Of a DNA stretch of 64,000 bases, positions 34,052 to 42,122 are shown one piece after another. The position numbers and the translations under genes were made by a program. Origin of the DNA: an uncultured Roseovarius sp. (GTDB taxonomy: Bacteria; Pseudomonadota; Alphaproteobacteria; Rhodobacterales; Rhodobacteraceae); contig CANMBU010000002.1 of the NCBI GenBank assembly GCA_947496175.1, positions 310,001 to 374,000 of the forward strand, read 5' to 3'. The notes under the pieces were generated by a model. The model was not told the DNA's origin. It saw nothing but the letters and a program-made list of their open reading frames with translations, and did not search any database. How positions within the stretch are numbered: position 1 is the first letter of the stretch; each line of letters opens with the position of its first letter.

Positions 34052-34762
34052 ATGACCTCGATTTTCGACTATCCCAACCCGGCCACAGCGGTGGATCTGG
34101 CGATCCTGTGCGTCCATGATGGCGCGCTGCGCTGTGTGATCATGCGCCGCGAGGACGGGGGCGTGATGGGCGGTGACTGGGCTTTGCCCGGTGGTTTCGT
34201 GCATCGCGACGGATCTTTGGAAGAGACCGTGACACGGGTCTTGCACGACAAGACCGGCCTTCGGGACGTGCATTTCGAACAGCTTGCTACCTATGGCACG
34301 CCGGGTCGGGACCCGCGCGGCCATGTGATCAGCGTGGTGTATCTGGCAATCATGCCGGCTGAGGTTCTGATCAAAGGCGTTGCGGCCAATCCAGACCTGC
34401 GGCTTGTCCGGATCAAGGTGGACTGGCCCGGCGAAACTGGCGGTGTGGCCCGTGCGTTGGACGACACCGGCGCGCCCCTGCATATGGCCTTTGATCACGC
34501 CGACATTCTTGGTGACATGGTCAAGCGCCTGCGCGGCAAGCTGGACTACACACCCATCGGGTTCGAATTCCTGCCACCCCGCTTCACCTTGCGGGATGTG
34601 CAGGCGGTCCACGAAGCCATTCTGGACCAAAGCCTGACCAAACCGGCCTTTCGCCGGAAGCTTTTGGACAGGCACACCCTGCGCGCCACTGGCGTGCGGG
34701 AAAGTGGCGGGGCGTATCGCCCGGCTGAATTGTACGAGTTGTCACAAGACCAGGAGGAATGA
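34052..34762 (+). CDS. NrtR-like Nudix-domain transcriptional regulator
   Basis: The 236-residue protein joins a Nudix domain (residues about 15-140) to a C-terminal winged helix with FLPPRFTLRDVQAVHEAI and the closing FRRKLLDR. The Nudix box reads GGFVHRDGSLEETVTRVLHD then KTGL, so the catalytic REXXEE glutamates are lost and it should not hydrolyse nucleotides. That is the pattern of NrtR regulators, which sense ADP-ribose or NAD-related ligands. The ATG at 34052 follows AAGGATGACC; an earlier ATG at 34025 lacks a ribosome site. An SPFH gene follows two bases later. Confidence 0.82.
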   Translation: MTSIFDYPNPATAVDLAILCVHDGALRCVIMRREDGGVMGGDWALPGGFVHRDGSLEETVTRVLHDKTGLRDVHFEQLATYGTPGRDPRGHVISVVYLAIMPAEVLIKGVAANPDLRLVRIKVDWPGETGGVARALDDTGAPLHMAFDHADILGDMVKRLRGKLDYTPIGFEFLPPRFTLRDVQAVHEAILDQSLTKPAFRRKLLDRHTLRATGVRESGGAYRPAELYELSQDQEE

Positions 34763-34764
34763 TC

Positions 34765-35781
34765 ATGGCACAAATCACAAGATACCCATTTGCAAGCCAC
34801 CTGCGGGCTGAGGCCTCGAGCCACATCCGGCATTACCGCGAGGGCAAGATCCGTCGCGAAGGCCGCGGGCTGTCCTTTTGGTTTGACCCGACCCGCGGGT
34901 CGATCATCGAGGTCCCGCTTGCGGACCGCGAGCTGACCTTTTTGGTCAAATCGCAATCCTCCGACTATCAGGATCTCGCTGTGCAAGGCACCGTTCTTTG
35001 GAGGGTGGCCGACGCGGCGCGGCTTTCGGACCGGGTAGACTTCACCCTTGATCTGAAGACCGGAAAGCCGAAGAGCAAGCCAGAGGACCACATCCGATCT
35101 GTGCTGAGCGCATTGTCGCGGCAATATGTCGATGACTACATCAAGGCGCTGGGCGTGCGCGCGGTGCTTGTGGCGGGGCTGGCCCCTTTGCAGACAGCGC
35201 TGAACGCGGGCTTTGCCAAGGACCCCACCCCCGAGGCCATGGGTCTTGAGGTCATCGCGGTGCGCGTGGCCAATCTGAGCCCAAGCTCAGAGCTGGCCCG
35301 TGCCTTGCAGGCCCCGACCTTTGAGGCGTTGCAACAGCAATCGGATGAGGCCACCTTTGCCCGCCGCGCTTTGGCGGTGGAAAAAGAACGCGCCATTGCC
35401 GAGAACGAGCTGAACAATCAGGTCGAACTGGCTGCGCGTCAGGCCGAGCTGATTGCCCGCGAAGACGCCAATGGCCGGGCCGAGGCCGAAGCCAAGGCAG
35501 CGGCGAGCAAAATCGCTGCGGAAGGTGCGGCACAAGCCAAGGTCATCGGGGCCGAAGCCGAAGCCACCCGCGTGCGCGCGGTCGAGCAGGCGCAGGCCGA
35601 TATGGAAAAGGCCCGTATGGCCGCGCTGTCGCAACTGGCACCTGAGGCGCTCTATGCCCTGGCGGCGCGCGAATTCGCCATCAAGCTGGAGAAAATCGAC
35701 AGCGTGACCATCAGCCCCGATATGGTGGCCGGTCTGGTCAAACAACTGCAGGGTGTCATGCCCGCAGCGGCCCGAGAATAG
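34765..35781 (+). CDS. SPFH/Band 7 domain protein without membrane anchor
   Basis: The 338-residue protein has an SPFH domain (residues about 20-190, with LADRELTFLVKSQSSDYQDLAVQG in part, and RVADAARL) and then a long Ala/Glu/Lys-rich coiled coil (about 190-290) before a short end (EKIDSVTISPDMVAGLVKQLQ). No N-terminal membrane helix is seen, unlike most band 7 proteins. SPFH proteins form rings or scaffolds. AGGAGGA lies seven bases before the ATG at 34765; the ATG at 34759 is too close to it. The gene lies between the NrtR-like and NAD-kinase-like genes. Confidence 0.82.
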   Translation: MAQITRYPFASHLRAEASSHIRHYREGKIRREGRGLSFWFDPTRGSIIEVPLADRELTFLVKSQSSDYQDLAVQGTVLWRVADAARLSDRVDFTLDLKTGKPKSKPEDHIRSVLSALSRQYVDDYIKALGVRAVLVAGLAPLQTALNAGFAKDPTPEAMGLEVIAVRVANLSPSSELARALQAPTFEALQQQSDEATFARRALAVEKERAIAENELNNQVELAARQAELIAREDANGRAEAEAKAAASKIAAEGAAQAKVIGAEAEATRVRAVEQAQADMEKARMAALSQLAPEALYALAAREFAIKLEKIDSVTISPDMVAGLVKQLQGVMPAAARE

Positions 35782-35792
35782 GAGGATGAAAC

Positions 35793-36689
35793 ATGTCCAG
35801 TCTCCGCCCCCGTGTTGTGCTTGTGACGCGAGAAACAGAGCTTTCAGCGCTGCTGGCCCGGCACGGGACGCGGGGGCAGGTGGAGTTCTACCTGTCCTCG
35901 CGCGGTCAGGTGTTCGAAGAGGTCGAAACCTGTGACCGCATCCAACGTGACGCCGTGACCGCGGCCAAGGCGCTGGTGCCGCCCCAGTGGTCCTTTGCCG
36001 AGGTCGAGCGCGGCGATCTCAACCGGTTTCTGTTCTTTCCCAATGACGTTGTCGTCGCCCTTGGGCAGGACGGATTGGTGGCCAACCTGGCCAAGTATCT
36101 CAAGGGTCAGCCGGTCATCGGAGTCACCCCGTCCAGCGATATGGGCGAGGGGGTTTTGACACCTCATGGGCTCAAGGCCTTGCCTGATTTGATGCAGCGC
36201 GCCGGAACCGGCGATATTGAGGCTCAGGCCCGCGCCATGGTCGAGGCGCAGCTTGCCGGGAGCGACAGGCTCTTGGCGCTCAACGAGCTGTTCATCGGGC
36301 ACCGCTCGCATCAAAGCGCGCGGTATGAGCTGCAGTTTGGCGGCGTGCGTGAGTTTCAGTCCTCAAGCGGGATGATCGTGTCCACTGGCACGGGCCTGAC
36401 GGGCTGGGCAAAGTCGATCATGACCGCCACCCGGGCCGACTACAGCTTTGGCGCTGAGGACGCCAAGGCGGTGTTCTTTGCGCGCGAGCCCTGGCCGAGC
36501 CGTCAATCAGGTGCAGAATTGCGCTCGGGATTGATTGAAGAATACGCGCCGCTCGATGTGCTGTCGCGCATCAATGAAGGCGGGGTGATCTTTGCCGATG
36601 GGATCGAGCAGGACTTTCTTGGGTTTGACTGGGGCACGCAGGTGAAAATACGCGTGGCTGATGCGCGGCTGAAGTTGGTGGTGGCATAG
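35793..36689 (+). CDS. NAD kinase-like protein
   Basis: The 298-residue protein follows the NAD(+)/NADH kinase layout. The GGDG motif appears as ALGQDGLVAN near residue 90, with the catalytic Asp kept but a Gly changed to Gln. ALNELFIGH (about 162) matches the NE motif, and SSGMIVSTGTGLTGWA (about 192) matches the substrate loop. GVTPSSDMGEG replaces the usual GVN.G.LGFL segment. It is therefore a divergent paralogue and may phosphorylate NAD, another nucleotide, or only bind it. It is the last gene of the operon with an NAD-type regulator. Confidence 0.75.
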   Translation: MSSLRPRVVLVTRETELSALLARHGTRGQVEFYLSSRGQVFEEVETCDRIQRDAVTAAKALVPPQWSFAEVERGDLNRFLFFPNDVVVALGQDGLVANLAKYLKGQPVIGVTPSSDMGEGVLTPHGLKALPDLMQRAGTGDIEAQARAMVEAQLAGSDRLLALNELFIGHRSHQSARYELQFGGVREFQSSSGMIVSTGTGLTGWAKSIMTATRADYSFGAEDAKAVFFAREPWPSRQSGAELRSGLIEEYAPLDVLSRINEGGVIFADGIEQDFLGFDWGTQVKIRVADARLKLVVA

Positions 36690-36717
36690 GGCGTTGCCTA
36701 ACGCCGTAGCGCGGTAG

Positions 36718-36772
36718 GGCGGGATTTCATCCCGCCTGACGTCACTTCAAAGGCCGGGGTGAACCCCGGCCT
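36718..36772. repeat. REP-like hairpin, copy 2, with a second hairpin
   Basis: GGCGGGAT pairs with ATCCCGCC around TTC (36718-36736), in the same GGTAGGGCGGG setting as the copy at 13017. A second hairpin follows, AGGCCGGGGT with ACCCCGGCCT (36751-36772). They lie between the convergent NAD-kinase-like and cytochrome genes and may end both transcripts. Confidence 0.55.
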
Positions 36773-36866
36773 ACAGCATCGAGCCGATGGTCCCGCAAGG
36801 CGAAAAGCCAAATTTTAACAATCTGTTAACTTGTTTCGCGCGCGAAACATTTACCTGCGCCACGCG

Positions 36867-38129
36867 TTAACCACCACGTGCCGTCAGCTCAAAGGAAATC
36901 ACCACGCTGGCCCCCACATTCCCCTCATCCGCGGCACCAACCCCAAAATCGCGCCGGTCCACAACCATCTCCCCTTTGGCATCCGCAACACCATCGCTGA
37001 CCGACAATTCAAAGGGTAGCGCCACGGGCACTTCAGCGCCTTTGATAGTCAGCGTGCCTTGCGCCACGAGACCGGTTTCGCCCTCAATGATCTGCGCCTC
37101 AAAAAGCGCGGTTGGGTGGTTCGTGGCGTCCAGGAAATCTGCGCCGGTCGCGTTGGATGTTACCGAGCCGAGCGTGAGCGAGGCTATATCGACGCTGACT
37201 TGAACTGTACCATAAACCCCATCGTTATCCGCTGTTTCAGAATAGGTGATGTCTGCGTTCCACGTCGCAAAGCTGCCTTTGATCTCAGACCCAAGTTGCG
37301 TGACCGCGATACTGAGCGTTCCGGTCTCAACGATCCATTGATTGTCGCCGGCGGCAACAACGGGTTCGGCGGTCTCGGCGGTTTGTGTCTTCTCCACAGC
37401 GGGTGCCGCTGTCTCAACATGAGCTTCATGCGGCTTGAGCCAGCCGAGGGCAGATCCGGTGCCGATAGCAACACCCCATACAATCAGCGCAGCCATGATT
37501 GGCAGGGCATGTCCAGGTTGCTCCGTTGTCGGCTCAGCCGACATCCGCCCTGGCAACATGCGCCGCAGCGTGGCATCTCCGTCGATCACATGGTGCTTGA
37601 GAGCGCCTGCGATATGCAAAGCCACGGACCCGATCAGCACCCATTGCAGGATATAGTGCAAAGCGGCCATCTGGTGCGCCAGCGCTTCGTCCTTGGGCAC
37701 AAAGGGCAGGGATTGACCGAAGGGCCACCAAATCGGGGCGAACCCGGCTGTGGCGGCATGGTGAATCCAGCCCGTCAGCGGAACCAGAACCAAAGAGCCA
37801 TAGAGCAGCCAATGCACAGTTTCCGCAGCCGTGGCCTCCAGCGTGTTGTCCCCGTTCAAAAGCCCCGGTTTCTTCTGGGACACCGCCCACATGATGCGCA
37901 AGAGCGCCACGAAAAAGATCGTCACACCAATCGTCTTGTGCAGGGAAAACAGAAACGCCGCGCGTGAGATATCCGCATCGGTGGTCGCCACATCCGGGTC
38001 CTTGATGGCATAAGCCAGATCATTGGCGATGATGCCCAAGGGAATAACGCTCAGGATCAACAGCGCCGTGAGCCAGTGAAAGCTCTTGGTGATAGCGCCA
38101 TAGGTTGTGTTCGAATTCGTCATCGGCAT
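36867..38129 (-). CDS. cytochrome b561 - YceI-domain fusion
   Basis: The 420-residue protein joins a four-helix cytochrome b561 (residues about 8-190) to a C-terminal YceI lipocalin-like domain (about 250-420). Heme-ligand histidines are seen in TKSFHWLTALL, SLHKTIGV, ETVHWLLYG and ALHYILQWVLIGSVALHIAG. A fifth hydrophobic helix (PIMAALIVWGVAIGTGSALG) links the two. The YceI part has the usual IVETGTLSIAVTQLGSEIKG start, GADFLDA and DRRDFGVG. YceI domains bind polyisoprenoid lipids or quinones, so a quinone-linked redox role in the periplasm is likely. An ATG two codons later is an alternative start. Confidence 0.85.
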   Translation of the reverse strand: MPMTNSNTTYGAITKSFHWLTALLILSVIPLGIIANDLAYAIKDPDVATTDADISRAAFLFSLHKTIGVTIFFVALLRIMWAVSQKKPGLLNGDNTLEATAAETVHWLLYGSLVLVPLTGWIHHAATAGFAPIWWPFGQSLPFVPKDEALAHQMAALHYILQWVLIGSVALHIAGALKHHVIDGDATLRRMLPGRMSAEPTTEQPGHALPIMAALIVWGVAIGTGSALGWLKPHEAHVETAAPAVEKTQTAETAEPVVAAGDNQWIVETGTLSIAVTQLGSEIKGSFATWNADITYSETADNDGVYGTVQVSVDIASLTLGSVTSNATGADFLDATNHPTALFEAQIIEGETGLVAQGTLTIKGAEVPVALPFELSVSDGVADAKGEMVVDRRDFGVGAADEGNVGASVVISFELTARGG

Positions 38130-38310
38130 GATAGGCGTCCCGTCGATCTTGGTCGTGTACATGTACCTATACGCCTCAGAGACCAGAACAATTCTCACTC
38201 ACGCACATGTTTCGTGCAAAGATGCGCGGAAGAATGCGACGCGGAGGGACATTGCGTGCAGCGTTGTGGCGCGGTATCGGAACAAGAACAGGCGGAGGAA
38301 AGGGCTTATC

Positions 38311-39246
38311 ATGAGCAAAGCATTTGTTTTTCCCGGACAGGGCGCGCAGAGCATTGGTATGGGCCAGGCGCTGGCTGAGGCGTATCCGGCAGCAAAGGCG
38401 GTTTTTGAAGAGGTGGATGAGGCACTCGGTGAAAGCCTGAGTGAGCTGATCTGGGGCGGGGATCAGGAAACACTGACGCTGACGCAAAATGCGCAACCCG
38501 CTTTGATGGCCACCTCCATGGCCGCGATGCGGGCTCTGGAGGCTGAAGGCGTTGGTGTCGATCAGGCGGCCATGGTCGCGGGGCATTCGCTGGGAGAATA
38601 CTCCGCTCTAGCCGCCGCCGGTGCGCTGCAAATCGGTGATTGTGCGCGCCTCTTGCGCACAAGGGGTCTGGCGATGCAGGCCGCGGTGCCGGTCGGTCAG
38701 GGTGCCATGGCGGCAATCCTCGGACTGGACTTGGCCGCTGTGCGTGATGTCGCCGAGGCGGCGGCCCAGGGCGAGGTCTGTCAGGCGGCCAATGACAACG
38801 ACCCTGCCCAGGTGGTGGTATCAGGAGATGCAGCGGCGGTGGAACGCGCTGTGGACATCGCCAAGGAGAAGGGCGCCAAGCGCGCCATGCTTCTGCCCGT
38901 CAGCGCGCCCTTTCACTGTGCCCTGATGCAACCGGCCGCTGACGCGATGGCCGAAGCTCTGGCAGAGGTGCAGATTGCCAAGCCCAAAGTGCCGGTGGTC
39001 GCCAATGTGCGCGCCGCTCAGGTGGAGGATCCCGAAGAGATACGCAGCTTGCTTGTCGAGCAGGTCACCGGTTCGGTGCGCTGGCGGGAATCGGTGGAGC
39101 ATATGGGCGGCGCAGGCGTGACCGAAATCTGGGAGATTGGTGCGGGCAAAGCATTGAGCGGGATGGTGCGGCGCATCAATCGCGAGATCGCGGTGCGCGC
39201 GGTCGGCACGCCAGAGGACGTGGCGGCAGCAATGGCCGACGCCTGA
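38311..39246 (+). CDS. fabD: malonyl-CoA:ACP transacylase
   Basis: The 311-residue enzyme loads malonyl groups on acyl carrier protein. FPGQGAQSIGMG opens the protein, the nucleophile serine is in VAGHSLGEYSALAAAGAL, and the catalytic histidine is in SAPFHCALM. GGAGGAAAGGG precedes the ATG. It heads the fabD-fabG-acpP cluster. Confidence 0.95.
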   Translation: MSKAFVFPGQGAQSIGMGQALAEAYPAAKAVFEEVDEALGESLSELIWGGDQETLTLTQNAQPALMATSMAAMRALEAEGVGVDQAAMVAGHSLGEYSALAAAGALQIGDCARLLRTRGLAMQAAVPVGQGAMAAILGLDLAAVRDVAEAAAQGEVCQAANDNDPAQVVVSGDAAAVERAVDIAKEKGAKRAMLLPVSAPFHCALMQPAADAMAEALAEVQIAKPKVPVVANVRAAQVEDPEEIRSLLVEQVTGSVRWRESVEHMGGAGVTEIWEIGAGKALSGMVRRINREIAVRAVGTPEDVAAAMADA

Positions 39247-39254
39247 GCCCAAGA

Positions 39255-39300
39255 CCAAGAAAATTCGAATTTTCTTGGCAAATTTCTTTGTGAAGAAATT
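39255..39300. terminator. double hairpin between fabD and fabG
   Basis: A 24-base perfect palindrome (CCAAGAAAATTC with its complement, 39255-39278) is followed by AATTTCTT pairing with AAGAAATT around TGTG (39281-39300). The arrangement matches the double hairpin after purK. It may reduce read-through or protect the fabD mRNA end. Confidence 0.6.
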
Positions 39301-39327
39301 CGCCATGTGATCAAGGAAGGAAAAAAC

Positions 39328-40065
39328 ATGTTTGATCTGACGGGAAAAACCGCGCTTGTGACCGGGGCATCGGGGGGCATCGGAGGGGCGATTGCCTCAG
39401 CATTGCACAGTGCAGGTGCCACTGTCGCTTTGTCAGGCACACGGGTTGAGCCGCTTGAGGCCTTGGCCAAGGACCTGGGGGATCGCACGCATGTCTTGCC
39501 CTGCAATCTGAGCGATCCGGAGGCTGTAGACGCTCTGCCCAAGGCGGCGCTTGAGGCGATGGGCTCCTTGGATATTCTCGTCAACAATGCCGGCATCACC
39601 CGCGACCAGATTTTCATGCGGATGTCAGACGAAGAGTGGCAGAACGTCATTGACGTCAATCTGACCGCCACCATGCGGCTCTGTCGAGGTGTGATGCGCC
39701 CGATGATGAAGGCGCGTTGGGGACGGATCATCAACATCAGTTCCATCGTCGGCGCCACCGGCAACCCTGGACAGGTCAACTATGCCGCGTCCAAGGCCGG
39801 GATGGTTGGTTTGACCAAATCCATTGCCTATGAAGTGGCCAGCCGTGGGATCACCGCCAACGCCGTGGCCCCGGGCTTTATTGCCACGGCCATGACAGAC
39901 AAGCTGACCGAGGAGCAGAAAGACAAGATCAACGGTCAGATCCCGGCGGCGCGTATGGGCACGCCAGAGGAAATTGCTGCGGCTGTTCTGTATCTTGCAA
40001 GCCAGGAAGCAGGTTATGTGACGGGGACCACTTTGCACGTCAATGGCGGCATGGCGATGCTGTGA
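39328..40065 (+). CDS. fabG: 3-oxoacyl-ACP reductase
   Basis: The 245-residue short-chain dehydrogenase reduces 3-oxoacyl-ACP with NADPH. TGASGGIGGAIA is the cofactor loop, NNAGIT and the catalytic set Ser, Tyr and Lys (YAASKAGM) are present, and the C-terminal GYVTG.TLHVNGGM is typical of FabG. GGAAGG precedes the ATG at 39328. Fatty-acid genes on both sides support FabG over other reductases. Confidence 0.95.
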   Translation: MFDLTGKTALVTGASGGIGGAIASALHSAGATVALSGTRVEPLEALAKDLGDRTHVLPCNLSDPEAVDALPKAALEAMGSLDILVNNAGITRDQIFMRMSDEEWQNVIDVNLTATMRLCRGVMRPMMKARWGRIINISSIVGATGNPGQVNYAASKAGMVGLTKSIAYEVASRGITANAVAPGFIATAMTDKLTEEQKDKINGQIPAARMGTPEEIAAAVLYLASQEAGYVTGTTLHVNGGMAML

Positions 40066-40108
40066 TTTGCGCCTTTGTGCTGCTTCCAAAGCACGCAAGG
40101 GAAACCAT

Positions 40109-40136
40109 TTGCCAATCCAGCGCCATGTGCTATAGG
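40109..40136 (+). promoter_or_regulatory. candidate sigma-70 promoter for acpP
   Basis: TTGCCA at 40109 and TATAGG at 40131 are 16 bases apart, with TG just upstream of the second box (extended -10). It lies 157 bases before the acpP ATG, in a 227-base gap after fabG. A separate promoter fits the high demand for carrier protein. Confidence 0.4.
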
Positions 40137-40292
40137 CGGCGCAGATGACGCGGGGGCAGCATCTGACTGTCCTCGATATGCCCGGGAAACCGGACACATT
40201 GCAGACGCCCGCCGGGCACCCTATATGGCGCTTCACTGGGCTGAGCGCAGGACTTGTGGGCCACGCGCCCGACAGAATATGAGGATGACAAA

Positions 40293-40526
40293 ATGAGCGA
40301 TATCGCAGACCGCGTAAAAAAGATCGTTGTGGAACACCTTGGTGTGGAAGAAGACAAGGTAGCTGAAAACGCTTCCTTTATTGACGATCTGGGCGCGGAC
40401 AGCCTCGACACGGTCGAATTGGTTATGGCCTTCGAAGAAGAATTCGGCATCGAAATTCCGGACGATGCAGCCGAAACCATTCAAACCTTTGGCGACGCGG
40501 TTAAGTTCATTTCTGAAGCGTCCTAA
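40293..40526 (+). CDS. acpP: acyl carrier protein
   Basis: The 77-residue acidic protein carries fatty acids during synthesis. The phosphopantetheine serine lies in [19 protein letters not shown]. The N-terminal [18 protein letters not shown] and the length are typical. A strong terminator follows 25 bases after the stop, so acpP ends the cluster; fabF, often next, is not here. Confidence 0.97.
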   Translation: MSDIADRVKKIVVEHLGVEEDKVAENASFIDDLGADSLDTVELVMAFEEEFGIEIPDDAAETIQTFGDAVKFISEAS

Positions 40527-40550
40527 GCCGCGAACCGGCGACGAAAAAGA

Positions 40551-40579
40551 AAGCCCCTGCTAAAGAGCGGGGGCTTTTT
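40551..40579 (+). terminator. rho-independent terminator after acpP
   Basis: AAGCCCCTGC pairs with GCGGGGGCTT (one G-T pair) around a TAAAGA loop, followed directly by TTTTT. This is a textbook intrinsic terminator. Confidence 0.88.
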
Positions 40580-40619
40580 GCATTCCAGAACCCAGCTGTG
40601 CAAACGTGTCTGTACGCGT

Positions 40620-41192
40620 TTACTTTGCAGTTGCGATGACTTGCTCACGGGTTGGCGGCTCTTCGCGAGGAGGGCGACCAATCACATCTTTCAGATCTTC
40701 CAACTCAATGAAATTGTCGGCCTGACGGCGCAACTCATCTGAGATCATGGGCGGCTGGCTGCGGATGGTCGAGACGACCGACACGCGCACGCCCTGCCTT
40801 TGAAGGCTTTCAACAAGTGGCCGGAAATCTCCATCACCGGAAAACAGCACGATATGCTCAACCCGGGGAGCGAGTTCCATGGCATCAACGGCAAGTTCGA
40901 TATCCATGTTGCCTTTGACCTTCCGGCGGCCCTGGCTGTCGGTGTATTCCTTGGCCGGTTTGGTCACCATGGTGAAGCCATTATAGTTAAGCCAATCCAC
41001 CAGCGGCCGGATCGGGGAATACTCATCATTCTCAAGAAGTGCCGTGTAGTAAAACGCGCGCAGCAGCTTACCACGACGCATAAATTCCGTCCTGAGAAGC
41101 TTGTAGTCGATGTCGAACCCAAGCGACTTAGCCGCTGCGTACAGGTTCGACCCGTCGATGAACAGCGCAAGCCGTTCGTCCTTGTAAAACAT
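40620..41192 (-). CDS. NYN domain protein (LabA/DUF88 type)
   Basis: The 190-residue protein has the PIN-like NYN fold: ALFIDGSNLYAAAKSL at the start, GNMDIELAVDAMEL, and LFSGDGDFRPLVESLQRQG. The conserved aspartates in these three segments form a probable metal site for RNA cleavage. LabA-like members are proposed ribonucleases or regulators, but substrate is unknown. GGAAGGA precedes the ATG at 41192. It is convergent with acpP and divergent from folK. Confidence 0.87.
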   Translation of the reverse strand: MFYKDERLALFIDGSNLYAAAKSLGFDIDYKLLRTEFMRRGKLLRAFYYTALLENDEYSPIRPLVDWLNYNGFTMVTKPAKEYTDSQGRRKVKGNMDIELAVDAMELAPRVEHIVLFSGDGDFRPLVESLQRQGVRVSVVSTIRSQPPMISDELRRQADNFIELEDLKDVIGRPPREEPPTREQVIATAK

Positions 41193-41340
41193 TAAAAGTC
41201 CTTCCAAATTATCATTTTTTCCGCCCGCGTTGTTCCGAGTGTGAGTGGTAAGGAAACGGGCGAGTTCAAAATGCGAACCTAAGAGTTTAGTTTCGGTCGC
41301 GCAAGAGTCTTGTAACCATCCAAAGGGATAGGTCTATGTC

Positions 41341-41904
41341 ATGTCAAATCAAACCTTTTTGATTGCTTTGGGCGGCAATGTTCCGACCGCTGAAGGCGGG
41401 CCGGCACACACATTGAAAGAGGGCCTGAAGTCACTCGCGCGACGTGAGATTGAGGTCAAAGACGTGAGCCGGTTTTATGCAACTCCGTGCTTTCCCAAAG
41501 GGGCCGGACCGGACTATGTCAACGCGGCCGCTTTACTCATGTCCGATGACACGCCCGAAATGCTGATGCAGGTACTGCACGAGGTTGAAGCCGAGTTTGG
41601 CCGCGCGCGGACCCAGAGATGGGGGCAAAGAACGCTGGACCTCGATCTCTTGGCGGTGGACGCAGAGGTTTGGCCAGATGAAAAAACCAATGCTCAGTGG
41701 CGCGCGTTGCCCATGGAAGAGCAGATGCAAAACGCGCCAGACACGCTCATCCTGCCGCATCCCAGACTTCAAGACCGGGCATTTGTTCTTGTTCCATTGG
41801 CTGACATCGCGCCGGACTGGCGGCATCCGATTTTGGACCTTAGCGTGCGCGAAATGTTGGCCTGTTTGTCCGAGCAGGACATAGCGGAGGTCGTGCCGTT
41901 GTAA
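41341..41904 (+). CDS. folK: 2-amino-4-hydroxy-6-hydroxymethyldihydropteridine diphosphokinase
   Basis: The 187-residue enzyme transfers pyrophosphate to the pterin in folate synthesis. IALGGNVP at the start, SRFYATPCFP, NAAALL, EAEFGRARTQRWGQRTLDLDLL and the LILPHPRLQDRAFVLVPLADIAP segment are all typical of HPPK. It stands alone. 218 bases follow before argD, with no gene seen in them. Confidence 0.93.
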   Translation: MSNQTFLIALGGNVPTAEGGPAHTLKEGLKSLARREIEVKDVSRFYATPCFPKGAGPDYVNAAALLMSDDTPEMLMQVLHEVEAEFGRARTQRWGQRTLDLDLLAVDAEVWPDEKTNAQWRALPMEEQMQNAPDTLILPHPRLQDRAFVLVPLADIAPDWRHPILDLSVREMLACLSEQDIAEVVPL

Positions 41905-42122
41905 GACGGTAGCAAAAATGCCTTTGCTTCGTGGCGCGAGTTATGCCATGACCGCGCCATGATCAAACGAGCCATATACGCTGCAAGCCGACGCCGACGG
42001 GCTCCCGTCTGACGTTTCGCCATTTGTTTGATCCCGGCAGTGCGCTGCCATCCCCCATCCCAGATTGACTTGTCGCCGCCCATGCGGCACTCAAGAAACC
42101 TTCGAAAATAAGGAATGACGCT

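Noticed and set aside
34540-34590. A GGTTCGAATTCC segment that looks like a tRNA T-loop
   Set aside because: It is inside the NrtR-like coding region, and no acceptor or anticodon stem can be placed around it. I found no tRNA gene in any gap.
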